From positions 65,506,376 through 65,570,375 of the forward strand of contig CM070510.1 of the NCBI GenBank assembly GCA_036346375.1: DNA of 64,000 bases. Reading direction: 5' to 3'. Source of the stretch: Guadua angustifolia (Eukaryota; Streptophyta; Magnoliopsida; Poales; Poaceae). The translations under genes were made by a program, and so were the position numbers. Below are positions 45,320 to 58,100 of this stretch, piece by piece (within the stretch, counting starts at the first letter, position 1; each line of letters begins with the position of its first letter). The notes under the pieces are model-generated. The model did no database searches, was not told where the DNA came from, and was given only the letters and a program-made list of their open reading frames with translations.

Positions 45320-45497
45320 CTGATCACAAATTCACAAGGTTTCAGGAGTCGTCCATGGAGACGAAACAATCCAAGAACAGGTTCAAAAGAAACAGACTAG
45401 CAGGTAGCAGAAGAGGAAGGGAAGCCAAAGTGAACAGAAGCAAATGAGTAGCTCCGAGCTGACAAAGATAACAAAGCGCATGGAATTAATACGCACG

Positions 45498-45592
45498 CAC
45501 CGTCACGTAAATCACCGTAAAATAAGATGTTGGTGTGAGTCGGATAAGCACACACCGTCACGTAAATCACCGTAAAATAAGATGTTGGTGTG
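45498..45592. repeat. Duplicated 40-bp promoter segment of the kinase gene
   Basis: An identical 40-bp block occurs at 45498-45537 and 45553-45592 (period 55), 180-275 bases upstream of the kinase ATG. On the gene's strand each copy contains TTACGTGACGG, which holds both an ACGT core and a TGACG motif of the kind bound by TGA/bZIP factors. Confidence 0.75.
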
Positions 45593-45599
45593 GTAATTG

Positions 45600-46583
45600 G
45601 CGCTATAAATAAACGGTGTGGAGATTCTATAGGAACACATAATTATTTCTAAATTACTATATGGTATAGAGGTTCTATAAAAGCACATAATTATTTCCTA
45701 AAGTACTCTAACAGGCTATGTAGTAGGAAACGTGGCAAAAAGGCAAAGCATTGGAGACTCTCCAAGATTCCACGATAGCAACTATTGCATCCTTTGGTAA
45801 GTTTGCCAATTATGCCCACGTGGGTGAAGGTACTCAGCACGAGCACTTGCATCCACATATAAACGCTCTTATATTGACTGGATCAGTGATTCAGAGATAT
45901 CTAAGCATATCACATGTTCCCTTAGTGCATCTGCATCTTATATTTCATATACACATTCTGAAATTGTCCAGGCAGTTGATGAGACCTAGCTTATTCGGGG
46001 TTTAGGATTTGTAGAGTGCATATCATCCATTGATTTATCACAGCTTCGAATTTCCTTCTGACAAAATAAGAAGAGATTATTCAAGGATGGAAATGCTCCA
46101 TGGAGAAATGAATCGCATTGCAAATAATTGTGGGGTATCAAGCTCTGAACTTCTGATATCTCGCTTCAGTGGAGTGCTTGCCATGTCTATTCTTGTATTT
46201 TTCTTCTTGGAGAAAAGTATGTGCATGCCATACTAATGCAGAAGACAATGACTTGAGCTCCAACTAGTCATGCGGAATGAAAGCAACATTTTTTTCCCCT
46301 ATTTTGATTCGGTCAAAACCCAAAGTTCTGATTCGTCTGCTTCCCCCTTGGTGAAGCAGTCAAACCAAGTTGTCGATTTGGTCAGAAAGGAGCCATTAAA
46401 CTAAAAGCGAGTACATGCCTTCGTAAGGAAAAAGGGATTATGCATTCGACATGTTGATCTTTAATTGTAGAAGCGATTTTGACTAGGAATTCGCGTGCAC
46501 AACGAACGATTTACAACGAAAGTATTGGTGGAAGCTGAAATATTGGTATACGTACGTACGCCAACATTGTGTCTTCAGGTCTT
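45600..46583. other. Intergenic upstream of the kinase
   Basis: Holds a second degenerate direct repeat (45622-45710, AGCACATAATTATTTC-like) and short open stretches, such as 46030-46236, without a recognisable domain. Confidence 0.45.
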
Positions 46584-46591
46584 ATGCTAGG

Positions 46592-46867
46592 CAGTGGCGG
46601 GACTAGAAATTTTTCGTCGGGGTGCACACTTTACATGTACAGCTTTGTAGTTTTTTAGAATTATTTCATAACATCGTAAATCCAACACATATATTTGAAA
46701 TTTGCTAAAATCATAATATAAATAGTTCTAAGGTCTTAAAATCCCAAGCTGCTAAAATCAAAATTAATTCAATAAACAAATTTAGCATATTAAAAAGATA
46801 ATTTTATACAACTTTCAAAATTTTAGGGGTGTCGGAGCATACCTAGCGCCCCCGGGTACCGCTCCTG
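46592..46867. mobile_element. hAT-type MITE (276 bp)
   Basis: Ends CAGTGGCGGGAC and, on the other strand, CAGGAGCGGTAC, flanked by a perfect 8-bp duplication ATGCTAGG (46584-46591 and 46868-46875). Confidence 0.8.
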
Positions 46868-46992
46868 ATGCTAGGCAATCAATGATGCATGGTGCAAACT
46901 GCAAACACTCTCAGTAAAAGAGAAAATGACAAGGAATTCTCTAGCCTTCAAACCGGTGGATCCAGACAGAACAATAGAGAAAGAGAGGTGCT

Positions 46993-47197
46993 TCTACGTA
47001 TCACTTTTTAAAAATTGCATAACTGTTAAAGTATAAATAAATAGTAGAAAATGATTACTTATTATTTTACTTGCTTTAAGATTTATAAAATTTATATTAA
47101 GAGATGATGTATAGAAACACTACTCGATAAGAAGAGAGCTGTTTCTAGCATCACTTTTTAAAAGTCGCATAACTGTTAAAGTATGAATGAAGAGTAG
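46993..47197. repeat. Direct repeat of about 55 bp
   Basis: 46993-47048 and 47143-47197 share ATCACTTTTTAAAA, GCATAACTGTTAAAGTAT and a TAGTAG/GAGTAG end. The second copy ends at the foldback MITE. Confidence 0.75.
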
Positions 47198-47203
47198 ATG
47201 ATG

Positions 47204-47585
47204 GACAAAATATCCAGTGTAATTAAAGTTTTGGTGCAACCACCGTGCAACCCTACTAAAAAAATTTCAAAAAATTCTGAAAAAAAATCATGGATGTACA
47301 TCTCAGCTTACCCCATCTACATATAAAATTTCATGATCAAATTCGTCCTATGCTAGAAGTTACAAAAAAGACAAATTTGGGGTGCATTTGAACTATTCAA
47401 TTTTGTCAGAAAATTTGTCTTTTTTATTACTCTTAACATAGGACAAATTTGATCATGAAATTTTATATGTAGATGGGGTAAGGTGAGATGTACATTCATG
47501 ATTTTTTTCAGAATTTTTTGAAACCTTTTTTAGTAGAGTTGCACGGTGATTACACCAAAACTTTAATTGCACTGGATATTTTGCC
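47204..47585. mobile_element. Foldback Mutator-type MITE (382 bp)
   Basis: Two arms of about 180 bases are nearly perfect inverted copies (GACAAAATATCCAGTGTAAT at the left end, GGCAAAATATCCAGTGCAAT at the right), leaving a loop of about 20 bases. A perfect 9-bp duplication TAGATGATG flanks it (47195-47203 and 47586-47594). Confidence 0.9.
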
Positions 47586-47594
47586 TAGATGATG

Positions 47595-48953
47595 ACTACA
47601 GAATTACATTGTAAGACTAGTGATGAATTCCTGGTTAGGGAAGGTGTTGAGATGAGGACGCGAGGTGTGGAAGGATTGGAAAGTTTACGCGATGAGAATA
47701 GATTTGCAAAGCATGTCTATCGACAGAAATCAATTCTCGCCGACCGCTCGCGCTTTCGCCGTCGTCACCTCCCCTGTCCCTCGGGCAAACGAACTTCTTT
47801 GCAGCCGACATGTATATCCACGTTGAAATCTTGCGTTCGCTTCATCACTATTTATGGTACTGTAGTGACACTGTTTGTTCGGTTCTTGGTCGATTCGGAC
47901 CGTATAATATCTCGATCGGCCGGCCCTCGCTTGTGGGGACCGCTTAAGTTGCAATCTTTGACTGGAGCCCTGTCCAGTACTAGCTAGTCCTTGGATTCTG
48001 GGGTCACGTCGAATTCATTCAATTCTGCCTTTATTTTCTTCCCTTTTGTTTTGAAACCAGTTCTGTGTGTGGTTCCTTTTGGCTACTTGGTGGTCATCTG
48101 AAAACTTATTACGAGGCCCTAATTGGCCAGTTAGTAGTAACAAGTTATCCTCCATAAGTAGCTGGAACCATTAACTAAAGGAGAAAGTTGATGTGCCAGA
48201 GCTTGTATCTACCCCTAGTAAGTCCTGTCCAGTTTGGCGTTTGTACAGAAGATACCTGAATCACAAGAATACAGGCACGAGACGTTTTCATTTCTTCGGT
48301 GACAACAAGTCTGCACTTGCCAGCCCAGCATCTTAACACCATCGACAGTGCTGCTTCCTTCCAAGTTGCAGCCTAGGTCCATACCGTGGTGTCTCATCGA
48401 ACCATTCCGACGAGTTCATCAGGTTGGAGTGGCTAGCTTGGAGATTCAGACAAGTCACCTTCAGGTCCTCCTGAGAAAGCAAGTTTTTTCAGACAGGCCA
48501 CTATCGACCCATGACCATCTAACTTTGTATCTTATCTCCACCCAAACAAATGAAAATTCAGTGCTCAGTTGACCAGTGCTCTCTTCCCTGAAACAAGTAG
48601 GAAAGCAGCAAAAGCAGCAGCAAGAGCTAGTTAGTAGTGAAAAAAAAGGCACCATCTTTTTCTAAAGCGCACGAGACCTTCTAGAGTTCTAGTTAATGGG
48701 CAAATTTATCTAGCGAAAAAGATGTTAATAGGAGGTCAAAGAAGAAGAAGAAGAAGATATGGTCCTTGTTTCAGACGGTGGGGTGGAGGATGCAACAAAT
48801 GTGCCGACTTGGTGAGACTTTACTAGTCCTTGCATGTGATTATCAGATGGGGAAATGAGGTGAGGGGACCCTAGTTAAAGAAGACTATATAATGGAGATT
48901 GCGTGGTGGGTTCGTTCCAACGAGGACAATGCCTGAGCTGTCCGTCGCCATTA
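47595..48953. other. Intergenic, no gene recognised
   Basis: A 132-codon open stretch at 47589-47987 starts at the MITE border and shows no domain. A GAAGAAGAAG run lies at about 48740-48757. Confidence 0.45.
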
Positions 48954-50774
48954 TCTATACCTATACTAATTAGTCACTCTGAAGAAGAAGATCTGGCCAT
49001 TTATTTGTTGGGCCCGAGTTATAACAGTTTAGATTAAAAGAAAGCGTCCATATCAAATACAACATAAATTCAGAAAATCTATATCTATACTAATTAAGCA
49101 CTTTGAGGAAGCTCCTATGTTAACCAGAAAGATCTGGCCACCTATTTGTTGGGCCCGAGTTATAACGGTTTAGATTAAAAGAAAGAGTCCATGTCAAATA
49201 CAATATAAATTAAGAAAAATTCTGGATAAAAAATTAAAGAAATTAGCAATCTGACTTCCATACTATTTTCAAAGTAAGTCCATAAATAAATAAAATTTAA
49301 AATAATAATTAAATAAAATTAGCAAATTAAAACGATGAGTATATATCATGTACAAGCCAAATTAAGTAAACTAAAATTCAGAATAAAAAATAAAGAAAAA
49401 TTAGCAATATGACTTCCATGTGATTTCCAAAGTAAATACATAAATATAAAAATTTTGGAATAATAATTAAACAAAATTAGCAAATTAAAACAATGAGTCT
49501 ATCTCAAGTACAAGCCAAATTAAGTAAAATTAAGAATAAAAATAAAATAAAATAAAATAATCAATTAGATTTTCATACAAATTCCAAAGTAAACCCTAAA
49601 ATAATTTCAAAATAGTAATAAATAAAATTATAAATTTTCATATGAATTCCAACCTAAAACTAAAAAATTCACCCCACGTATGAAAAAATATGTAAACTTT
49701 GAATAATAATTACTCATTCCGTTCAACTTTATAGGGTTCTCTTGGCACTAAGAACAAGATAAATAACTAAAATTTAGAATAATAATTAAAATTAGTAAAT
49801 TAAAACAATGAGTCTATCTCAAGTACAATGCCAATTAAATAAAATTTGAAATAAAAATAAAATAAAATAAATAATTTGATTTTTCATACAAACTCTAAAG
49901 TAAACTCTAAAAATAAATTCAAAATAGTAATAAATGAAAATATAAATTTTCATATGAATTCTAGCCTAAAACTTGAAAAATCCACCTTAGGTACAATAAA
50001 AAATACTCTAAGTCGGAATAATAATTACTGACTTTATCTAAATTTATAGGGTGTATTTTCTCTTTGCACATGGACTAAGATGATATTGCAAATGATTATT
50101 CAATGATATTGCACAATCCCTAATTATTATCCATACTCGTTATGCTATATTTAATGCATGTGTGTAGAGGATATAAAGTAAAGTTAGATATTTATTAGTG
50201 ATATAGAGGGGAGACCATACTAATTTTGTATTGAAATATAAAATACAATGTATATTTATGCACAAAATCATTAAAAAATACATCCTATACTTTTTTGAAG
50301 CAACGAGTCTATATCAAGTACAAGCCAAATTAACTAAAATTCAAAATAAAAAATTAGCAATTTTATTCCCATTGTAATTTGAGAGTAAACCTAAAAATAA
50401 AATTTTGAGTAATAATAAATAAAAATAGAATATGGATTTTTATACGAATTCTAGCATAAATTGAAAAAAAATCCACCAAAAGTACAATTGAGAAGTATAC
50501 AATTAGGAATAAATTAAAGGATGCTTAAAAATTTGATTTGTATGTGAATTACAATGCTAAATTATAAAACTATTAAAATTCATTATATAATCTATTAACT
50601 ATAGTAATTATGAACTATGAGAAAATTTTCACATTCATAAAAAAAAGAAAAAAGATTTAGCGTCCATCTAATAGACCAAGATTATAATGGCTATCAAGTA
50701 TAATCCAAATTAGCAGATCCAAGTGACTTTATCTAAGAAACTAGCCAGTGCGGATGCACGGGTTACCGACTAGT
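48954..50774 (+). mobile_element. Non-autonomous Helitron (AT-rich)
   Basis: Begins TCTATACCTATACTAATTAG after an A and ends in CTAGT before a T, the insertion pattern of Helitrons. A short hairpin GTGCGGATGCAC lies about 15 bases before the end (50748-50774 region). The body is AT-rich, non-coding and internally repetitive. The 5' end is present twice (48954 and 49078-49084). Confidence 0.75.
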
Positions 50775-52107
50775 TTATGCTAATCCTTCGGAGACTAGAA
50801 CATGCCGACAGTTCTCTTTCAAAGGTTGGCACTTTCTTCATGCCCTAGCCTTTGTTTGTTTGTTTGTTTGTTTTATTGCCCCCAACCATTTTACCAAGCT
50901 CTAATCCTCCATCTTTAAGCAGGAAAAAGTCATATTGGTTGATGCAGTTGGAAAAAAAATGTTAGTAGAGATGTTACGGAATGAAATCCTAACAACGCCA
51001 ACAAATAACCCATGCAACCTACAATTACTGCGACGCAAATCCTAACGTTTAGCCAGATAGGTGGATTCTAAGTTTCTAACCCAGTAGGCCAACCTACAAC
51101 TTACACAAGCAGGCGTGGAAAGCTGTCGAGAATTACAGCTTGAGAACCAAAGCTGGAGTTTTCTCAAGGTTCGGTTGAAGACTACTTAACTGGAAGCCGC
51201 CCAAACCTGTCCAGAAATGCAGAAACTAAGATCAAGCCCAACCCATCCCCTAAACCTCCTCTATCCTAAATTATAAAAAAAATTAAAAAAATATGAACTC
51301 CAACCCAACCCCTATTTGAAATCCTATTCTAGAGTGACCCTTTTTCACCTCTACATCTAGAGGCTTTATCTTTACCCCTACTATTTTCTTTGGTATTTTT
51401 TTATTCATTTTAAAATAATAATTCTTGGGTGCAGAGTAATAATAATGTTTAGATAAATAATAAGGGTGAGTAATAGGGAGTGCGGGTTGAAGACAAATTT
51501 GATATAGGATGCTCCTAATTTTTATACCACCCCTAAATGAGTGATTTAGAAGGAAAACATAGGGATTTGAGTTGGAGTTGCTCTAACACCAAAAAGGGCA
51601 TTGGTAACAGTAGGGAAAACTGATTTAGCCCTCTGCCTAGTACTTTTGACAGGAAAGGGACCAAATGGGGCAGCAGAACATGGAAAAGGTGATGCAAAGT
51701 TCTATATAAGATCATGTGAGCTATCTGATTCTAGAGTCAATGTCAAGCTCCCCCTGCATCATCAAAGCTTGACTATGCAGCAGTTACAACATAGAAACAA
51801 TACAAGTGAATATTCTGTTTGCAACTCAAGTATGTGTGTATTATTGCATGATCCATATGATGATGTCACTCTTAGTGTATTAATAGTTTGTGTACAGATG
51901 TGACTGTTTGCAGAGAACATTGTTCTTGCAAAACAAACCTGCTTGTCAGAGAATTTAAGAACATATATAGTTTTACAGTGGTTGGCCAATGGATCCCATG
52001 GGTACAGCATTATACGCAACATGATTCAAGTAGTGGTTTGCAAACTTCAAGCAGCTACACAAGCAGCTGTGGATGGACTGACATAGATTTTTACATATAC
52101 ATGAGAT
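50775..52107. other. Intergenic downstream of the SNARE gene
   Basis: A (TTTG)n run is at 50850-50873. No gene recognised. The part nearest 52107 is presumably the 3' UTR of the SNARE gene. Confidence 0.45.
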
Positions 52108-55100
52108 TCACTTGTCTTCTACAATACACAACAGCCTTCTGCTAACTGGTGGAGCGAGTCCAGGAATGTCACGAATATCCTTGTTGTGTGGGTTTACAAT
52201 CTGCAATGAAACACTACGATCATCAACAAGCCTCCGTACAATCTGAATATAAACAAAAAAACAAACGCAGAATAGGCCTCAAAATTCTTTTTTTTTTCCT
52301 TTGATATTCTTCTAGGTTATTTCTTAGCCATCAATGTTCAATATTGATGCACGGATAGTTGTCCCATTCCATCATCTTAGCCTTATGGTGTCTATGTTCA
52401 GTAAACTACTGTACAAAAGTATTTTGGTCCATTGGGCCAAAGAACGGTGATGGAAGTTGAAGCAATGATAAGGGCAGTTTACCCAAGGAGTGGGTAAATC
52501 GACAAACAAATGGCTTGACTGATCTCATCTTCAAGCCTTGTGGTCTTTATATTTAGTGCACTAGTGTATGGAAGTGTTTGTTCCACGGAGCAGAGTAATA
52601 ACAAGTTAACAACTATGAACTACTTAATTGGTCCACTTCATCTCCTACAATAACAAGGTGCCATTTGAGGAATAATTCATTTCCCACTTAATTCTGTAAA
52701 CCTCACATCAAAACTACACAGCCAAAAAGAGAGAAAATAGTAAAATCGTGTGAAAGGCTCCAAGTGTAGAATTTCCAAGACATTTGGCCTAGCCGCATAC
52801 TCACATTGCATATATGTAATAAACAAAAGTAAATGCCACTTAATCAGATCTCGGAAGAAGCAAAGCACTCACCTTAACAACTATTATTGCTATGACTCCA
52901 GCGACAATGAGAAAAAGCAAGGCCATGATGCAGCGATCAGTTGCAACCTATATTTAAGAAAGTAACAATAAACAACAATGGAGTCCACAAATAAAATGAA
53001 AAAAACTGAGAAACGTACATACCTGTCTACCAATTTCTTTCACCATTTGCGATGCCTTTTTAATGGAGAAATGGATGGAATCCAGCTCATTAACGACTCT
53101 GCTCATTTGCTCTGTCTGATCAACAAGAAATAACCAAAATTAGCTTTGTTATATCTTGATTGGACAGCATAATGAAATGATTGACTGCTTCTGAGAATCA
53201 GAAAGAACGCCTTGCCTGTGCTTTGAGAGCAGCTGCAGTTTCTGTACCTACATTGACGGTCTCTTGGACGGTCTGCAAAAAATTACAATACATCGGTATC
53301 AGGAAGCAATAAAGTGCGAATGGGTGGAATCCGGATGCAACTTATTACGACAGCAAGGGCACAAGGAAGGCTTAAAAGTCAACTCCCAACAACTTGCTTT
53401 TAGAAGTTAAAGCATATTGGAAATACAAAAGTTGAGGACTCTAGTCTAGCAATAGTCTCACTTCCACACTCAGAACATAAAATGTACAGAGGGTGACCTC
53501 TTCTTGGCAGATAACTAGTTAAGAAGAGGTGATCTATATCTACATGCATATCTGACTGCAGGAGAAAAACTTCCTTGTCACTGAACCAGATGAGAGCAGG
53601 AATGGTATTACTGTTCAGGACCGATGAAGAGGAATAAACCAGGCCATCAGATCATAACAAGTTAGCAGATAGCAACAGACCAACAGCCTAGAGGCACAAG
53701 TAACAAAAACATTGACGGAAACAGATGAAAATGCAATAATTGTCTTTGTGAGCCACCAATTTTACAAGTTTGTCAAATAAGATCAAAGGGTGTTCCTTGG
53801 AAGACAATGCTACAAGCTCAGTTATAGGCCATATAACTACACTGATAGATGCTACATTTTGCATGTTAAGAGGGAAAACAAAGTGTGCAGACAAAGGGTT
53901 CTGCCATCACTTGCAGTAACAGTTATGACAGCAATTGCAAGAAAATCGGTACTCGAATGATCTAATAAGAGACTAAGGCCCCGTTTGGCAACTTGGAACC
54001 GGACTGTTTCTCCTAGAATCTGAAATAAATCCAACCAAACGGAATAGGACTCGAAACGTTTCAAAGCGAATCGTTTCTGATTTTTAATAAGCTAGCAACC
54101 CGTTCCTCGGATTCAGATTCTACAAAGCGTTTCTACCAAGAATCGGAACCGTTTCCGTTTCTACTAGAATCGTACCAAGCGGGCCTAAGAGAATGCAATT
54201 TCTTTCAAAGAGAGATCAAGCCACTTCAAATGGAAAACTGAACACAGCAAAATACATATTGCGTGGTGACCTCACTGGTGATGAAAGAGAATCTAACATT
54301 ATTGCACCTTGCAGCGTACAGAAAAAATAGAATATCGGCAGCAGATGGAAATTTAGATATAGGTGAAGAAACCACAGCATGGACTACTTCCAAGCAATTA
54401 AGGTGAAAAACAAACAACCATGACAAATAGCCAAATATATGGAATACTGTCCAAGTCCCTAGCTATCTGTCCAAGTCCATGACAAATAGCCAAATATATG
54501 GTAGAGGAGGAGGGGTCTATCTGATGCGAGGGTGGAGCTAGGGGCCTCAGAAATCTGGTCTTGGGCTTGCCTTAATTCTGTTTTCTCTCAGCTGTACATG
54601 CTCTCGGTCTGGCAGTGGTCGTTTTTTCTTGCTGACCTCAGTGTTTTTCCTTGTGTTCTGTCCAGGTTTTTATTTCCTGGATTGTATTTTTTGTGCTGAT
54701 CATTTTGGTTTGTTTTGGGGGAGGCTATGTTAGCTCCCCTTCTTCTGCCGGCTATTTTGGCTGGCACTTTGTATCTCTTATTCTATATTTAAATGAAAAG
54801 CAGCTCTCCTGTGTTTTCGAGAGAAAAAATATGGAATACTGCATATATAAAAATGTGACTAGTTTACTTCAATATCTCTTGCAAATAGAATACCAAATAA
54901 AGAATCAGGATGGCTGAGATGAATATTTACAAACTTTAACATCTGAAAACACACATATAAAATATGGAGCGGCTAACTGTTAAACTACCCATGCACTCCA
55001 ACATAAGAAAATAGTTGAATGGAATAACAACATATGATTCTCCATGTACACCGCAAGATAAAGCTAACCTGTTTAGACCGTGCAATAGCTTGATCAGTCT

Positions 55101-58100
55101 CATCCATTAGTTGATTTCCATGATCCATTAACTGCTGGTTTGTCATATCTGCAAAAGAATAGCACATCTCATTAATCTAAAGAATTGTATAAATCCGCGC
55201 CGGTGATGTCACATAGGTCTATTTTCTTTCAGTGCTTTCAATAGCCAAGTATAAAGCCCAAGGAAAGGGCTTGTCTAAAATTCCTAGCTTTTGACATCCA
55301 AAATCAACTACTATGACTATCGATGTATTGTAAAATAGTTAAAATTTAAATTTATACAATATAAGTATGGTAGTCTCTACTCCCAACGTGCCTCACGCGA
55401 GATGAAATTTAGGTTAAAATAAAGTGAATTAAGTTTATATTTTTAGTCCAAAATGTAAATAAGGTGGTCTACCTAAACACTCTTAATGTACCAAGTAGCT
55501 CTAGCCCAAAAGGAAAGGAGCTTGTCTAAAAGATTCCTAGCTTTTGAACGTGGAAGAAATTAAACTATGACACTGGTGTACTTAGAGGGCCTGTAACATT
55601 GCTACTTTACTTGATGCTAGCAGGACATTTTCTTCACCAAAGCCATCTTCAACACTTGGACCATCAAAAAGATCAACTCGCTTATTTCCACTTGCATGTC
55701 TGCAATTCAAAAGATCTTTGCATATAAGTACCATCAAGTGTTAACTAAAATTAGAGTAAACCTATTCCATAAAATCTATGAGCAAGATTATATTCTGATG
55801 TAGAAACTAGTGATACAAGGGCATACACATAAGTTGAATATACTGAGCCTATGATATTATGAGATAGGTTGAAACTCACTGTTTCTTGAGAGCTACGTAC
55901 GAGTTTAACTCTTTGATCTGCAAAACATGACAAGCTCAGCTTTAGCGAAAGGCATGGAATCAGAACAGGAAGAGTGTAAAAATTAAATCTAATATCCTGG
56001 AACAAGTTTCTGCAATGGTACCATTGACTGCTTTCTATCATGCAGCATTTTAGCAGTCTCAGGGTCAGTGTGGCCTGCCTCCTCTTTGAGTACTCGTTCA
56101 AAGTCTTTGATAAGTCTAGAAAACCACACAAAGAGAGCAAAAAGTATGTGTTATGAAGCTACTCACACAACATTAAAATTAAGTAACCAGCTATCTGTTT
56201 GTCCTATAAACTACTGCTTGACCACATCTATTATAATATTAAAGCAGAGGCAAAAGAAGTTACCACGTTCACTGTCAAGGCTAAAAATTCCCACATTCAT
56301 CAGAGGAAAAAAAAGAAAAATCTACACAGTTGATCATGGTAGGTCCAGATTATAACAATCTAAATTAAAAGAAAGAGTTTGTGTCATGTACAATACAAGA
56401 GTTTATGTCATATACAATATAAAAATAACTGAAATTGGAGTAAAAATAAAATAAAAACAGAAATTTGATTTCAATACGATTAAAAGAAAGAGTCCAAGTA
56501 CAATAAAAAAATTCAAAACAAAAAATAAGAAATAATTAATAATCTAATTTCCATACGAACATCAAAATAAGATTGAAATTCAAAATAAAAATTTTAAAAA
56601 ATCAGAATAAAAATAAAAGATAATTAGTAAGTGATTTCCATACAAACATCAAAATAAAACTGAAATTTAGAATAAAAATTAGTAGTTGGATTTGTATACA
56701 AATTCCAATATACAAAATTGAAATTCAGATAAAAAATAAGAATTTGATTTCCATAGGATTAAAATAAAGAGTCCACGTCAAGTACAATAAAAAACCAAAA
56801 TTCCCTGTAAAAATAAAATAAAAGTAGCAATTTGATTTCCATACTAACATCAAAATAAAAATAAAATTTGAAACAAAAATCAATTGAAAATTAGTTATTG
56901 GATTTGTATACGAATACCAAACTAAAACTAAATTTAGAATAAAAAACAAAATAAAATTAGCAATTTGATTTTCATACGAACTCTAAAGTAATCCCTAAAT
57001 AGTTTAAATTCGGAATAAAAATGAAATAAAAATATACCAATTGGATTTGTATACGATTCCAACCTAAAACTATATTAAAAAAATATATGTCATGTATGAT
57101 CCAACAACACACAAATATAATTTGGAATACAAACAAACAAAAAAATGCTAATTTGTTTTGCACAAGAATCCCAATTCAATTTCCATATGAATTTCTAAAT
57201 AAAATCCCTAAATAAATATAATCAGCATAAAAATTAAAAAAACATTAGCTATTGGATTTCTATATGAATTCAACAAAAAATAACTGAAATTTGGAATAAA
57301 AATAAAATAAAAAGAGAAAGGCCAAAGCCGAATGAGCCAAAAGCCGCGATAACGAGTGGTGAGCGTCTACATTGTTGAAGAAGTCAGTAGCTAAAGAAGC
57401 TTGATGATGAAGAGGCCTTGGTAGAGAATAAATGAAGTTTTGCATGGAAGACGAGCTACAGAGGATATATATATATATTGGGTAACTAGAAACGTGCCAT
57501 CGCTGCTGAAGGACATGACATCACACACAATGGTGGGAAAATTCTCCATATTGTTAGATAAAAACTAAAGCAAACATGCTAGTATCATAGAAGATGGGAG
57601 GTCACCATGTTAGTGATGAGGAAACAGCATTGTTGAGTTGGCAAACATCGAATAAGAGAAACGAATGATATGGGACAAGTGTAAATCAAGCATGTATAAT
57701 ATCTTGCATGTGTACATGTATACATGGATTCATTTGAATCAAAACATGTTGCAAAAAACTCAGAATAGAGATGGCACCACTCTATAGAATAAGCTTGGGG
57801 CCACTGGTGAGAGTATAATAGGCTTGGGGCCACTGGTAAGAGTATGACGGGTGTCACCGATAGGGATAAGCAATATATGCATTGCATGTTGATGTCGTAA
57901 CATTCAGCATTATAATCGGAGAGAAATAAAAGATAGTTATACGATAGAGTAATGCATTAAAAGGGTAGCAGTTGAGAGGGATCGATAAAAAATTGGACTT
58001 GCTATTGGCGGTTGAAGCAGAAAAGTTGTAGGGCAATCAATAAGAGATATAAAACATATGGTTCTACGGGGCAGCCAGTGTATGAGGAAGATACGTTCAA

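Noticed and set aside
47589..47987. 132-codon open frame next to the foldback MITE
   Set aside because: It begins at the MITE border, lacks domain or splice context and looks like chance.
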